Shown here in pieces: positions 15,073 to 24,471 of a stretch of 32,337 nt of DNA. The stretch's first letter is position 1. Every line of letters starts with the position of its first letter. The translations under genes and the position numbers were made by a program. The stretch spans positions 1-32,337 of the forward strand of contig JAATGF010000018.1 of NCBI GenBank assembly GCA_015654795.1, read 5' to 3'. The DNA comes from Bacteroidales bacterium. Lineage in GTDB: Bacteria > Bacteroidota > Bacteroidia > Bacteroidales > Prolixibacteraceae. Below the pieces are notes generated by a model that had not been told where the DNA came from, did not search any database, and saw nothing but the letters and a program-made list of their open reading frames with translations.

Positions 15073-16680
15073 CTATTTCAATGAAGCAAAAAAGTCATTT
15101 CCTTTATCATCGACAATGATAAAAGCTGGGAAATTCTCGACATAGATTTCACGGACAGCTTCCATCCCAAGCTCTTCGAAGTCAACAACCTTAACAGATT
15201 TAATACTTTCTTTTGCCAATATTGCTGCAGGACCCCCAATGGACCCAAGGTAAAAACCACCATGTTTTTTGCAGGCATCAGTCACCTGTTTTGAACGATT
15301 CCCTTTTGCAAGCATGATCATCGATCCGCCAAGATCCTGGAAAATATCAACATAACTGTCCATGCGACCTGCAGTTGTAGGGCCAAAACTTCCTGAAGCC
15401 ATTCCTTTAGGAGTTTTTGCAGGACCTGCGTAATAAACCGGATGTTTTTTGAAGTATTCAGGCATTGGTTTACCGGCATCAATCATCGCTTTAATCTGAG
15501 CATGAGCAATATCGCGGGCAACAATCAATGTTCCTTTAAGATTTAATCTTGTTTTAACGGGATATTTTGAAAGCTCTTTACGAACCTCATCCATCGGTTG
15601 ATCGAGATCGATATCCACAGCAGGTTGCATAAAAGGCGCTTCTTTCGGAAGGAATCGCGCAGGATTGCGTTCCAATTCTTCGAGAAAAATACCGTCTTCG
15701 GTAATTTTGGCTTTGATATTACGGTCAGCGCTGCAACTTACACCGATTCCAACCGGACACGAGGCTGCATGACGAGGCAAACGGATCACGCGTACATCGT
15801 GAACAAAGTATTTTCCGCCAAACTGTGCTCCTATCCCACTTTCGCGGCAAATCTTAGTGATTTTTTCTTCCCATTCGAGGTCGCGGAAAGCTTGTCCGCC
15901 AATGTTTCCTTCTGTTGGAATATAATCCAGATACCCCGCTGAGGCTTTCTTAACCGTAGCAAGATTCGCTTCAGCAGAAGTTCCGCCGATAACAACTGCA
16001 AGGTGATAAGGTGGACAGGCAGAAGTCCCTAAGTCTTTGATCTTCTCTTTGATAAACTTTGAAAGGTTCTCTTCATTCAGTAACGATTTAGTCTGCTGAT
16101 AGAGGAAGGTCTTGTTGCCGGAACCGCCACCCTTGGTTACAAACAGGAATTCGTAGGTATTTCCTTCAGTAGCATAAATATCAATCTGGGCAGGAAGGTT
16201 GGTGCCTGTATTTTTCTCATCAAACATTGTAAACGGAACAACCTGCGAATAACGAAGATTGCGATTCAGGTATGTTTCGTAAATTCCTTTCGAAAGCGAT
16301 TTTGCATCATCGCTGCCAGTCCAGACATTCTCTCCTTTTTTCCCCATTACGATGGCGGTACCGGTATCCTGACAAGTAGGTAACTCGCCCTCCGCCGAAA
16401 CAACCTGATTCAACAACATGGTGTAAGCGACAAAGATGTCGTTATCACTTGCTTCCTTATCTTTCAAAATAGCTGCAAGTTTTTCGAGATGAGCTTCTCT
16501 TAAATAAAACGAAACATCTGCAAAGCCTTCTTTAGCGAGCAGTTCAAGCCCTTCGGGAGCAATTTTTAAAATTTTACGACCATCAACCTCAATCGTCGAA
16601 ACAAAATCTTTGGTCAACAACCGGTACTTTGTAGTATCCTTCTTAATCGGGAAAGGTTTTTGATAAATAAATTCTGACAT
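15073..16680 (-). CDS. fumA/fumB-type: Class I fumarate hydratase (4Fe-4S)
   Basis: 535 residues, full length for the iron-sulfur class I fumarases. It interconverts fumarate and malate in the TCA cycle (often run reductively in Bacteroidota), in the cytoplasm. Cluster cysteines are at Cys103 (PTCQDTGT), Cys222 (SACPPYHLA) and Cys316 (GVSCSAD), matching the spacing in E. coli FumA. The alpha domain ends near residue 330 and the beta domain follows ([22 protein letters not shown]). It is monocistronic, with a -7 box at 16754-16761 about 70 bases upstream, and shares a terminator with vapC. Confidence 0.96.
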   Translation of the reverse strand: MSEFIYQKPFPIKKDTTKYRLLTKDFVSTIEVDGRKILKIAPEGLELLAKEGFADVSFYLREAHLEKLAAILKDKEASDNDIFVAYTMLLNQVVSAEGELPTCQDTGTAIVMGKKGENVWTGSDDAKSLSKGIYETYLNRNLRYSQVVPFTMFDEKNTGTNLPAQIDIYATEGNTYEFLFVTKGGGSGNKTFLYQQTKSLLNEENLSKFIKEKIKDLGTSACPPYHLAVVIGGTSAEANLATVKKASAGYLDYIPTEGNIGGQAFRDLEWEEKITKICRESGIGAQFGGKYFVHDVRVIRLPRHAASCPVGIGVSCSADRNIKAKITEDGIFLEELERNPARFLPKEAPFMQPAVDIDLDQPMDEVRKELSKYPVKTRLNLKGTLIVARDIAHAQIKAMIDAGKPMPEYFKKHPVYYAGPAKTPKGMASGSFGPTTAGRMDSYVDIFQDLGGSMIMLAKGNRSKQVTDACKKHGGFYLGSIGGPAAILAKESIKSVKVVDFEELGMEAVREIYVENFPAFIIVDDKGNDFFASLK

Positions 16681-16753
16681 GATTAAAACATCTATATGAT
16701 TATTAATACGATAAACAATTTATTTTAAAGATTATTCATTTCGTAACTGTAAG

Positions 16754-16761
16754 CAAAAATA
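16754..16761 (-). promoter_or_regulatory. -7 box of the fumarase gene
   Basis: The minus strand reads TATTTTTG, a perfect TAnnTTTG, 73 bases before the ATG at 16680. No good TTTG lies at the expected -33 position. Confidence 0.45.
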
Positions 16762-16878
16762 CATAAAAAGATGGAGAGTGAGTAGCTGAAATATCAAGTT
16801 AATCTTAAGCTTATTTGCCAAAAGATCTGTTTAATTTGGAAACAAAAGTCTGAAAAGCTCAGATTTAACTAGCCAATT

Positions 16879-17406
16879 TTAAGACTGTGCCAATTCAGAA
16901 AGCGGAATCCGGTCTGTCTCTGAATACTTCCCCTCTTCGAAACCAGCCACAAAATCTTTATTGATCTGATAGAGCTGACTATTAATCCGATCCATAGGAT
17001 AAGTATTTTCGTCATCAAAATCGGCCAGATCAAAATTGGTAAAATTTAACTCGCAACACGACAACTCATAATCATCACCATCCAAACTCATATATAACAA
17101 AGGTAAGCCATGTGTACGGCAAATAACTGGCCTGAAAGGATAAATGACACAGCTATGATCAACTAAATAACAACAATCTTCATCATTTTGAGGGACAGGT
17201 AATTCCTGTATTGATTTTAGATCTGATTCTGCCTTTATTGCATAAAACTCAACAGGAAAAACCGAAATTGCCATACAACAAAGGTCGCAGCCTTTCTTAC
17301 AATTAAGATGTTGATAGTGTTGTTTTTCAAGCGACTCGCTCAATGCATCAATTTCAGTAAGCAACTGATAATAAGGAGTAAAAGTATCTTTATCCGACTG
17401 GTTCAT
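16879..17406 (-). CDS. YkgJ-type cysteine cluster protein
   Basis: 175 residues. The cysteine-cluster motif of the YkgJ (zinc/iron-chelating) family is clear: CKKGCDLCC near residue 36, then CCYLVDHSCVIYPFRPVICRTHG and a later SCCELN. The YPFRPxxCR element is diagnostic. The biochemical role of the family is unsettled; the conserved cysteines are thought to bind a metal. No signal peptide, so cytoplasmic. It stands alone between the fumarase and the divergent MazEF-type operon. Confidence 0.9.
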   Translation of the reverse strand: MNQSDKDTFTPYYQLLTEIDALSESLEKQHYQHLNCKKGCDLCCMAISVFPVEFYAIKAESDLKSIQELPVPQNDEDCCYLVDHSCVIYPFRPVICRTHGLPLLYMSLDGDDYELSCCELNFTNFDLADFDDENTYPMDRINSQLYQINKDFVAGFEEGKYSETDRIPLSELAQS

Positions 17407-17514
17407 ATGCTAAATCATTCTTATGGCACAAAGGTAGTGAAATCTGGCTTACAAGGATAAGCCGCCCCTAACCGATGTGTTTCAAACAAATATTTTTCTA
17501 TAGGAAATCAATAA

Positions 17515-17553
17515 GATATACAAAAATGATATACCTTTGTGATATCAATTATA
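17515..17553 (+). promoter_or_regulatory. MazEF promoter with three 13-bp GATAT direct repeats
   Basis: GATAT starts at 17515, 17528 and 17541, exactly 13 bp apart, giving units GATATACAAAAAT, GATATACCTTTGT and GATATCAATTATA. The -7 box TACCTTTG (17532-17539) lies inside the middle unit, and the third contains the palindrome TGATATCA. Antitoxin binding here would block the promoter directly, so this is a good operator candidate. Confidence 0.6.
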
Positions 17554-17557
17554 GTCG

Positions 17558-17788
17558 ATGAAAATAGTATCGTTAAAAATAGATGATTCGGTCTTCGGTG
17601 AAACAGAAAGGATTCTTGCAGTAATGAAAAAACCAAGGAACAGGTACATTAATGATGCGATCGAATATTACAACAAACATCAGAAAAGAGTGATTCTTGA
17701 GAAAAAACTCTTGAAAGAATCGGAGCTGGTAAAAAAGAATTCGCTCGATGTTTTGCAAGAATTTGAGGATCTTGGTTATGAAGATTAA
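17558..17788 (+). CDS. MazE-like antitoxin
   Basis: 76 residues. The N-terminal half (KIVSLKIDDSVFGETERILAVMKKPRNRYINDAIEYYNKH) is a ribbon-helix-helix DNA-binding pattern. The C-terminal half is a charged helix (KRVILEKKLLKESELVKKNSLDVLQEFEDLGYED) likely to bind the toxin. It overlaps the MazF start codon by 11 bp. The ATG lies 5 bases after the GATAT operator array, giving a very short leader. Confidence 0.88.
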   Translation: MKIVSLKIDDSVFGETERILAVMKKPRNRYINDAIEYYNKHQKRVILEKKLLKESELVKKNSLDVLQEFEDLGYED

Positions 17789-18125
17789 GCAATTCGAGAT
17801 TTGGATTGCCGACCTGAACCCTCAGATTGGAACAGAGACCGGTAAAACAAGCCCTGTGCTTGTTATACAAACCAACCTGCTCAACAACATTCCACACCCA
17901 TCGACAATCATTTGTCCCATAACAACTAACGTAAAGAAGAATGTTGAAATACTTCGGGTACATTTAAAAAAAGGCACTGCTAATATACTGGAAGATTGCG
18001 ATATAATGATCGACCAGCTTCGGGCGATAGATAATAAAAGACTTATCAAAAGAATAGGTGACTTACCAACCGATTTGACAGAAATAGTGAAAGAAAATAT
18101 CCGGATTATATTGGAAATCGATTGA
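17778..18125 (+). CDS. mazF: MazF/PemK-type endoribonuclease toxin
   Basis: 115 residues from ATG 17778 (MKIKQFEIWIADLNPQIGTETGKTSPVLVIQ). The open frame reaches 17748, but that lies inside the antitoxin. MazF landmarks are present: the FEIWIADLNPQIGTETGKTSPVLVIQ strands (catalytic Arg replaced by Lys23 in the GKTSPV loop, as in several MazF relatives), STIICPITTN, then LEDCDIMIDQLRAIDNKRL. The family cuts single-stranded RNA at short motifs. It is operonic with the MazE-like gene. valS begins 143 bp later with its own promoter. Confidence 0.93.
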   Translation: MKIKQFEIWIADLNPQIGTETGKTSPVLVIQTNLLNNIPHPSTIICPITTNVKKNVEILRVHLKKGTANILEDCDIMIDQLRAIDNKRLIKRIGDLPTDLTEIVKENIRIILEID

Positions 18126-18194
18126 CTTTTCATTTTTCCGACCCAATATTCCCGTTTCTTCCCCTGTAACCCTTTCCGTTTCTCTCGTTTTTCC

Positions 18195-18202
18195 TATTTT
18201 TG
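18195..18202 (+). promoter_or_regulatory. -7 box of valS
   Basis: TATTTTTG fits TAnnTTTG. The 66-base leader that follows contains a small hairpin, TGCCA-AATTG-TGGCA (18223-18237). No T-box or other recognisable riboswitch is seen. Confidence 0.45.
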
Positions 18203-18268
18203 TTCCCTTGTTAAATGAGCTGCCAAATTGTGGCAACATTTGACTGATAATTTGGATGAAAAACAGAA

Positions 18269-20920
18269 ATGGCAATGATTGAAATTCCGAGCAAGTACGA
18301 TCCCTCGATAGTTGAAGATAAGTGGTATAAATATTGGATGGAGCAAAACTTCTTCCATTCAGAACCCGATGAACGTGAACCTTATACCATTGTGATTCCA
18401 CCACCGAATGTGACGGGTGTTTTACATATGGGACATATGCTGAATAATTCGATTCAGGATATTTTGGTACGTCGTGCGCGTATGCAGGGAAAAAATGCAT
18501 GCTGGGTACCGGGAACCGATCATGCGTCGATTGCTACTGAGGCCAAGGTCGTCGACAAATTACGCAAAGAAGGAATTTCGAAAGATAGTCTTACACGTGA
18601 CGAATTTCTTGCCCATGCCTGGGAATGGACAGACAAACACGGCGGAATCATTCTTGAACAACTTAAAAAACTCGGGGCTTCATGCGATTGGGAACGTACC
18701 TGTTTCACAATGGATAAGGTCCGCTCCGAATCGGTAATCAAGGTTTTTGTCGATCTTTACAATAAAGGATATATCTACCGCGGGGTGCGTATGGTCAACT
18801 GGGATCCGGCTGCCAAAACGGCCCTGTCCGACGAGGAAGTTAATCACAAGGAAGAAAAGTCAAAGCTTTATTATGTCCGGTATAAAATTGAGGGAACTGC
18901 TGACGAATACGTTACTGTTGCCACAACCCGGCCTGAAACGATTCTTGGAGATACAGCTATTTGTGTTAATCCGAATGATGATCGTTTCCGTCACCTCGTT
19001 GGAAAAAGGGTATTTGTTCCTTTAGTAAATCGTCTGGTTCCCGTTATCGCCGACGACTATGTTGATATGGAGTTCGGAACGGGATGTCTTAAAATTACGC
19101 CTGCTCATGATATTAATGACTACGAAATCGGGTTACGTCATCACCTTGAAGTGATCGACACGTTTAATGACGACGGTACGCTGAGCGAAAAAGCACAATT
19201 ACTTGTGGGAGTCGATCGTTTCGAAGCCCGTAAACAGATCATCCCAATGCTTGATGCAGCCGGGAACCTGGTTAAAATAGAGGATTACAACAATAAAGTG
19301 GGATATTCGGAACGTACGGATGTCCCGATCGAACCCAAACTTTCAGCTCAGTGGTTCATCAAAATGAGTGATATCACCAAACCGGCAGCCGCTGCAGTCG
19401 AAAATGATGATATCAAATTCTATCCTGCCAAATTTAAGAATCTCTACCGCCACTGGATGGAGAACATCAAAGATTGGTGCATCTCGCGCCAACTATGGTG
19501 GGGACATCGTATTCCGGTTTATTATCTGGCCGACGGTTCGTTTGTGGTAGCAGAAAGCGAAGATGAAGCCCTTGAACAGGCACGTCAGAAAACAGGCAAT
19601 GACCAACTTACAATCAATGATCTGCGTCAGGATGAAGACGTACTCGATACATGGGCTTCCTCGTGGCTTTGGCCGATTTCGGTATTCAACGGCATCAATA
19701 ATCCTGATAATAAGGAAATTAATTACTATTATCCGACCAACGATCTTGTAACAGCGCCCGAAATTATTTTCTTCTGGGTAGCCCGTATGATTATTGCCGG
19801 ATACGAATATCGAGGAGATCTTCCATTTAAAAATGTCTATTTCACAGGAATCGTCAGGGACAAGCTTCGTCGTAAGATGTCGAAATCGCTTGGTAACTCA
19901 CCCGATCCGCTCGATCTGATTGCCAAATATGGCGCCGACGGAGTAAGAGTTGGAATGTTATTCTGTTCACCAGCCGGGAATGATATCCTTTTTGATGAAT
20001 CACTTACAGAGCAGGGACGTAATTTCAGCTCGAAGATATGGAACTCGTTCCGTTTGATTAAAGGGTGGGAAATCGATCAGGCAATTCCTCAACCCGAACA
20101 TTCGAGACTTGGAATTGAGTGGTTTAAGGCAAAATTAAGCGAAGTGATAGTTACAATGGATGACCATTTCGACAAATACCGCCTGAACGATGCGTTAATG
20201 ACGATCTACAATACGATTCGCGATGAGTTCTCAGGCTGGTTGCTCGAAATCATTAAGCCCGCCTATCAGCAACCTATTGATGCGAAGACATTTAATGAAG
20301 TCAGTGAGTTATTCGACGAAGTACTTCGCCTGCTTCACCCATTTATGCCGTTCATCTCCGAAGAAATCTGGCAATTGTTGAAGGAACGCAAACACGGTGA
20401 TTCCATTATGATATCGGCATGGCCAAAAACTTCTGCCGGTAAATCTGAGATTTGCGATAAATTTGAGTTGGTCAAAGAGGCGATTACCGGAATCCGTGCT
20501 ATACGCAAAGAGAAGGATATTGCAAATAAAGAACAACTTAAGTTATTTATCGTTCCGGGAGAAAAAGGATTTATTCCGGAATACAATCCGATCTTACTTA
20601 AGATGGGAAACCTATCAGATCTTCAGGTTACTGATCAGGAAATTGACGGAGCCATATCATTCAGGGTAAATACTTCTGCTTTCTACATTCCGCTTGGTAA
20701 TGTTGTGAATATTGAAGAAGAGATCGCAAAAATTGATGAAGAGCTGAAATATACGATCGGTTTCCTCGAATCGGTGAAGAAGAAGACAGGTAACGAACGT
20801 TTTATGAACAGCGCTCCTGCACAGGTCGTTGAGTTGGAACGTAAGAAACAAAGCGATGCTGAGGAGAAGATTAAAATGCTTGAAGAGCGGCTTGTCTCAT
20901 TTAGAGCGTCGATGAACTAA
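18269..20920 (+). CDS. valS: Valyl-tRNA synthetase
   Basis: 883 residues, full length. It charges tRNA-Val with valine and has an editing domain. The HIGH motif is HMGH (53-56) in [14 protein letters not shown], and the KMSKS motif is at 536-540 in [16 protein letters not shown]. The editing domain ([16 protein letters not shown]) and anticodon-binding domain are complete. The C-terminal coiled-coil arm typical of ValRS ([11 protein letters not shown]...[19 protein letters not shown]) is present. ATG 18269 and ATG 18275 are both possible; the first is used. It ends at a bidirectional terminator shared with ald. Confidence 0.98.
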   Translation: MAMIEIPSKYDPSIVEDKWYKYWMEQNFFHSEPDEREPYTIVIPPPNVTGVLHMGHMLNNSIQDILVRRARMQGKNACWVPGTDHASIATEAKVVDKLRKEGISKDSLTRDEFLAHAWEWTDKHGGIILEQLKKLGASCDWERTCFTMDKVRSESVIKVFVDLYNKGYIYRGVRMVNWDPAAKTALSDEEVNHKEEKSKLYYVRYKIEGTADEYVTVATTRPETILGDTAICVNPNDDRFRHLVGKRVFVPLVNRLVPVIADDYVDMEFGTGCLKITPAHDINDYEIGLRHHLEVIDTFNDDGTLSEKAQLLVGVDRFEARKQIIPMLDAAGNLVKIEDYNNKVGYSERTDVPIEPKLSAQWFIKMSDITKPAAAAVENDDIKFYPAKFKNLYRHWMENIKDWCISRQLWWGHRIPVYYLADGSFVVAESEDEALEQARQKTGNDQLTINDLRQDEDVLDTWASSWLWPISVFNGINNPDNKEINYYYPTNDLVTAPEIIFFWVARMIIAGYEYRGDLPFKNVYFTGIVRDKLRRKMSKSLGNSPDPLDLIAKYGADGVRVGMLFCSPAGNDILFDESLTEQGRNFSSKIWNSFRLIKGWEIDQAIPQPEHSRLGIEWFKAKLSEVIVTMDDHFDKYRLNDALMTIYNTIRDEFSGWLLEIIKPAYQQPIDAKTFNEVSELFDEVLRLLHPFMPFISEEIWQLLKERKHGDSIMISAWPKTSAGKSEICDKFELVKEAITGIRAIRKEKDIANKEQLKLFIVPGEKGFIPEYNPILLKMGNLSDLQVTDQEIDGAISFRVNTSAFYIPLGNVVNIEEEIAKIDEELKYTIGFLESVKKKTGNERFMNSAPAQVVELERKKQSDAEEKIKMLEERLVSFRASMN

Positions 20921-21015
20921 ATAAGGAAAATAAAATAGTGTTGCATTTCTGTTTTTAAAATTTCAAAATGCGATATCGAGCTTTGCTTATTACTTTACAG
21001 ACTAATTATAAAATA

Positions 21016-21052
21016 AAAAGACCCTCCGGATATATAAATCGGAAGGTCTTTT
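21016..21052. terminator. Bidirectional terminator between valS and ald
   Basis: AAAAGACC-C-TCCG (21016-21028) pairs with CGGA-A-GGTCTTTT (21040-21052), with one C/A mismatch and an AT-rich loop. A and T runs on both sides suit the convergent genes. Confidence 0.85.
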
Positions 21053-21073
21053 GTATTTTAAGAATCGGGAATA

Positions 21074-22189
21074 TTATCTCAACACTTCGTTGACTTCATG
21101 ATAAGGAAGGCCAAAAGCTTCGGCAACACCCTTGTAAACAACTTTTCCATCCACGATGTTCAATCCTTTTTTTAGGGATTTGTCATCAGCACAGGCTTTT
21201 TTCCATCCTTTGGCAGCCAGTTGAATCGCGTAAGGAAGTGTAGCATTGGTTAACGCAATCGTAGAAGTACGCGGAACCGCACCAGGCATATTGGCAACAG
21301 TATAATGAATAACACCATCGATAACATACGTAGGATGATCGTGTGTTGTAGGCACTGTGCTTTCGATACAACCACCCTGGTCGACAGCTACATCAATCAT
21401 TACTGTTCCTGGCTCCATCGTTTTTAACATGTCCTTGGTAATCAGAAAAGGAGCCTTTGTACCAGGAATGAGCACTGCACCAACAATTACATCACTCACT
21501 TTAACCTGTGCCCTGATATTGTAATCATTAGACATCATGGTTTTTACATTGGCAGGCATAATATCGTTGAGGTATCTCAAGCGACGCAAGTTAACATCCA
21601 TAATGGTAACATCAGCGCCGAGACCAGCGGCCATTTTAGCGGCTTCAGTTCCGACGATACCACCACCTAAGATTAAGACTTTTGCGGGAGGAACTCCGGG
21701 AACTCCGCCAAGCAGCATTCCGCGTCCGCCAAATGTTTTCTCAAGGTATTTCGCGCCTTCATGAATTGACATCCGGCCAGCCACTTCTGACATTGGAATC
21801 AGCAAAGGAAGTGAATGGTCTTCAAGTTCTACCGTCTCATAAGCAAGACACACGGCTTTACGGTTGATCATCGCATGGGTAAGCGATTCACCTGAAGCAA
21901 AGTGAAAGTAAGTGTAAACCAGCTGACCTTCTTTTATAAGGTTATATTCTGATTCGATGGGCTCTTTCACCTTCATGATCATCTCCGCAATGGCGTAAAC
22001 ATCCTCGATTAAAGGAAGAATTTTCGCCCCGGCAACCACATATTCAGCATCGGCGAAACCGCTACCATTCCCAGCGCCCGCCTGAACGTATACAATATTG
22101 TTCTTTTTTACCAGTTCAGCGGCTCCTGCAGGGGTCAGTGCCACACGGTTTTCGTTATTTTTAATTTCTTTCGGTACACCTATAATCAT
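21074..22189 (-). CDS. ald: Alanine dehydrogenase
   Basis: 371 residues, the normal length. It reversibly deaminates L-alanine to pyruvate and ammonia with NAD. It starts with the family N-terminus MIIGVPKEIKNNENRVALTP. Active-site residues include Lys75 (IMKVKEP) and His96 (YTYFHFA). The NAD-binding Rossmann motif is VLILGGGIVGTEAAKMAAGLGA, and the late motif NMPGAVPRTSTIALTNATLPY is intact. Transcribed alone, with a -7 box at 22211-22218 and a palindrome at 22262-22278 in the region shared with the divergent aminotransferase gene. Confidence 0.97.
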   Translation of the reverse strand: MIIGVPKEIKNNENRVALTPAGAAELVKKNNIVYVQAGAGNGSGFADAEYVVAGAKILPLIEDVYAIAEMIMKVKEPIESEYNLIKEGQLVYTYFHFASGESLTHAMINRKAVCLAYETVELEDHSLPLLIPMSEVAGRMSIHEGAKYLEKTFGGRGMLLGGVPGVPPAKVLILGGGIVGTEAAKMAAGLGADVTIMDVNLRRLRYLNDIMPANVKTMMSNDYNIRAQVKVSDVIVGAVLIPGTKAPFLITKDMLKTMEPGTVMIDVAVDQGGCIESTVPTTHDHPTYVIDGVIHYTVANMPGAVPRTSTIALTNATLPYAIQLAAKGWKKACADDKSLKKGLNIVDGKVVYKGVAEAFGLPYHEVNEVLR

Positions 22190-22210
22190 AATCGACTTTT
22201 TTTATTACGT

Positions 22211-22218
22211 CAAAAATA
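22211..22218 (-). promoter_or_regulatory. -7 box of ald
   Basis: The minus strand reads TATTTTTG (TAnnTTTG). TTTG lies 16 bases further upstream (minus strand, 22238-22235), close to the expected spacing. The leader to the ATG is about 22 bases. Confidence 0.55.
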
Positions 22219-22261
22219 GAAAATACTATAAATACAAAATATGATTAAAGTCCATATATTC

Positions 22262-22278
22262 AATCACTTTTAGTGATT
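22262..22278. promoter_or_regulatory. Palindrome between ald and the aminotransferase gene
   Basis: AATCACT-TTT-AGTGATT is a perfect 7-bp inverted repeat. Another TTTAGTGATAT half-site lies at about 22307. It is upstream of the ald promoter and could be an operator; no adjacent regulator gene is present. Confidence 0.35.
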
Positions 22279-22387
22279 TATCCAAATGGAATCAAACATG
22301 CACAATTTAGTGATATTTTCAATTGTCCGACCCAAAATCTTAATAAAAAGAAAGTAAAAAGACCTAAAAAGTAAATAATTATAATCG

Positions 22388-22395
22388 TATCTTTG
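22388..22395 (+). promoter_or_regulatory. -7 box of the aminotransferase gene
   Basis: TATCTTTG is a perfect TAnnTTTG, 26 bases before the ATG at 22422. A six-codon frame (ATG 22409 to TAA 22429) overlaps the gene start out of frame and could modulate initiation, though it may be chance. Confidence 0.6.
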
Positions 22396-22421
22396 CCGCT
22401 CGTCAACAATGAATACAAAGA

Positions 22422-23621
22422 ATGCCTAAAATTTCGAACAGGGGAGAATTATTACCCGAATCGGCTATCCGCAAATTGGTGCCATATTCTGAAAAAGCTA
22501 AAGCGTTGGGAAGAAAGGTTTATCACCTGAATATTGGTCAACCAGACATTAAAACTCCTCCTCATGCCATTGAAAGAATCAGAAATTTTGATTTCGAACT
22601 GATCCCTTACGGTCATTCATTTGGAAACGACTCGTATCGCATGAAACTGGCGCAATACTACAGAGACCGCAACCTGGAAGTTGATCCATGCGAGATTCTG
22701 ATCACAACGGGAGGTTCCGAAGCAATTTCGTTCGCATTTATGGTTTGCTTCAATCCTGGTGATGAAATTATTGTCCCTGAGCCATTTTACGCCAATTATC
22801 TCTCTTTTGCGATCGCAACCGATGTTGTGATTCGCCCGATCACTTCAAATATTGAAACAGGTTTTAAACTTCCTTCCATCGATGAATTCGAGAAGTTAAT
22901 CAATCCGCGTACCAAAGGAATTTTTATCTGCAATCCCAATAATCCCACAGGATATGTCTATACCAAAGAGGAGTTGGAAAAGCTGAGTAAACTGATAATC
23001 AAATATGATCTGTATCTCATTGCAGACGAAGTTTACAGCGAATTTGTTTATGATGGAAAAACTCACCATTCGGTGCTCGAGCTCGAAGGGATTAGCGAGC
23101 ATGTAATTATGATCGATTCGGTATCGAAACGGTTTAGCGCCTGCGGAATCAGGATTGGCTCGCTTGTTTCGAAGAATAAACTGATTATAAAATCGATACT
23201 AAAACTGGCGATGGCACGGTTATGTCCGCCAATGTTGGGACAGGTAGTCGCTGAGGCAGCGGTTGATTCGCCTCCTGAATATATGGAAGAAGTTTATACT
23301 GAATATTTAAACCGCAGAAACTATATCATCAACGCATTGAACGAGATCCCGGGTGTCTATTCCCCAATGCCTATGGGTGCTTTCTATTCGATTGTCAGAC
23401 TGCCCATTGACGACAGCGATAGGTTTTGCCAATGGATGCTCGAAGAATTTGAATATAAAAATGAGACCGTGATGATGGCCCCTGCTTCAGGATTTTATTC
23501 GACAAAGGGAATTGGTAAAAATGAAGTCAGGATAGCCTATGTTCTTAATATTGAGGATCTGAAAAGCGCCGTTGAATGTTTAAAAGTGGCACTTCAGGTT
23601 TATCCGGGAAGAACGAATTAA
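22422..23621 (+). CDS. Class I PLP-dependent aminotransferase (aspartate aminotransferase-like)
   Basis: 399 residues. Fold-type I aminotransferase motifs are complete: GGSEAISFAF near 98, NPNNPTG (171-177), the Asp202/Tyr205 pair in IADEVYSEF, and the PLP Schiff-base Lys236 in DSVSKRFSACGIRIG. The C-terminal substrate-binding Arg is in EVRIAYV. It transfers amino groups between an amino acid and a 2-oxoacid using pyridoxal phosphate. Aspartate is the commonest substrate for this subgroup but is not proven here. A GNAT acetyltransferase gene starts 7 bp after the stop and is likely cotranscribed. Confidence 0.93.
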   Translation: MPKISNRGELLPESAIRKLVPYSEKAKALGRKVYHLNIGQPDIKTPPHAIERIRNFDFELIPYGHSFGNDSYRMKLAQYYRDRNLEVDPCEILITTGGSEAISFAFMVCFNPGDEIIVPEPFYANYLSFAIATDVVIRPITSNIETGFKLPSIDEFEKLINPRTKGIFICNPNNPTGYVYTKEELEKLSKLIIKYDLYLIADEVYSEFVYDGKTHHSVLELEGISEHVIMIDSVSKRFSACGIRIGSLVSKNKLIIKSILKLAMARLCPPMLGQVVAEAAVDSPPEYMEEVYTEYLNRRNYIINALNEIPGVYSPMPMGAFYSIVRLPIDDSDRFCQWMLEEFEYKNETVMMAPASGFYSTKGIGKNEVRIAYVLNIEDLKSAVECLKVALQVYPGRTN

Positions 23622-23628
23622 TTTGAAA

Positions 23629-24162
23629 ATGAATCAGTTTAAGATTCATCCGATTAAAAACACAGAGGATCAGTATTTTGCTGAGTTTTGGGAAATATAT
23701 TCAACAAGCTTTCCACTCAACGAAAGAAGAATTTCCGAACAACAAATCGCTGTTTTTAAGAAAACGGAATACCACGTTAATGGTTATCTGTCAGAAGATC
23801 ATCTTGTTGGATTTATTGCCTTCTGGACAGCGAAAGCGTTTATATTTATCGAGCATTTTGCTGTTGCTCCCGAAGTTCGAAGCAAAGGCTTTGGACATAT
23901 TATTTTGAAGCAATTTATTGAAAGAGAGGCAATCCCGGTAATTCTTGAGATCGAACCGCCGGTTGATGATCTTACAAACAGAAGATTACGATTTTATGAA
24001 TCAGCAGGTTTTGTCAGTAATAAACACCTTCACTTCCAACCACATTATCATACTGAAGATTCACCCCTTCAATTAAGTATTTTAACCTTTCCTCATCAAA
24101 TCACCTCTGATCTTTATCTGCAATTTTCTCAATTTCAGAAAAATACAGTGATGAAATATTAA
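23629..24162 (+). CDS. GNAT family N-acetyltransferase
   Basis: 177 residues from ATG 23629 (MNQFKIHPIKN); the longer frame from a TTG at 23623 is not needed. The GNAT core is visible: a strand ending in FIEHFAVAPEVRSKGFGHIILKQFI, where VRSKGFG is the acetyl-CoA pyrophosphate loop (R/Q-x-x-G-x-G/A), followed by PVILEIEPP and a FYESAGFV motif near the end. Substrate unknown. It lies 7 bp after the aminotransferase gene. The last 40 residues run past the usual GNAT end and have no recognised motif. Confidence 0.88.
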   Translation: MNQFKIHPIKNTEDQYFAEFWEIYSTSFPLNERRISEQQIAVFKKTEYHVNGYLSEDHLVGFIAFWTAKAFIFIEHFAVAPEVRSKGFGHIILKQFIEREAIPVILEIEPPVDDLTNRRLRFYESAGFVSNKHLHFQPHYHTEDSPLQLSILTFPHQITSDLYLQFSQFQKNTVMKY

Positions 24163-24232
24163 AAATGAATTCACACTTTCATTTTTTAGCGCATTTTTAA
24201 TCAAACAAATTCATTTTCTATTCAAAATTCAC

Positions 24233-24240
24233 TAAATTTG
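24233..24240 (+). promoter_or_regulatory. -7 box of the solitary antitoxin gene
   Basis: TAAATTTG fits TAnnTTTG. The longest open frame begins at the TTG within this box (24238), so the ATG at 24253, 12 bases after the box, is taken as the real start. Confidence 0.6.
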
Positions 24241-24252
24241 AAAAAAGAAAAG

Positions 24253-24471
24253 ATGGAAACAATAAAGATCAACATAATTAAGCAAGATGCTTTATCCATT
24301 CTAAAAGTAATGGAGGAAGCAGGTTTAATTTCTTTGCCTAAAAAGGAAACTAAAATTAAAAACCTGGCTCAGCAATTAAAAGGAACAATGTCGAGTGCCC
24401 GGGCTAAACAAATGAGTGAATTTATCGATAAAGAACGAGGGGAATGGGAAAAAAGATATTATATAAATTGA
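24253..24471 (+). CDS. Antitoxin of a broken VapC-type TA pair
   Basis: 72 residues from ATG 24253 (METIKINIIKQDALSILKVMEEAGLISLP). The pattern of a short N-terminal strand, a helix, a linker and then LAQQLKGTMSSARAKQMSEFIDKERGEWEKRYY is that of Bacteroidota antitoxins usually followed, with overlap, by a PIN-domain toxin. The stop codon falls inside what remains of that toxin (24444-24523). The last residues, EKRYYIN, resemble fused toxin coding, suggesting the reading frames near the junction were disturbed. It may persist as an antitoxin acting on other toxins, or as a relic. Confidence 0.75.
   Translation: METIKINIIKQDALSILKVMEEAGLISLPKKETKIKNLAQQLKGTMSSARAKQMSEFIDKERGEWEKRYYIN

Noticed and set aside
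18203..18268. T-box or riboswitch in the valS leader
   Set aside because: The leader is only about 66 bases and has one small hairpin with no T-box consensus.
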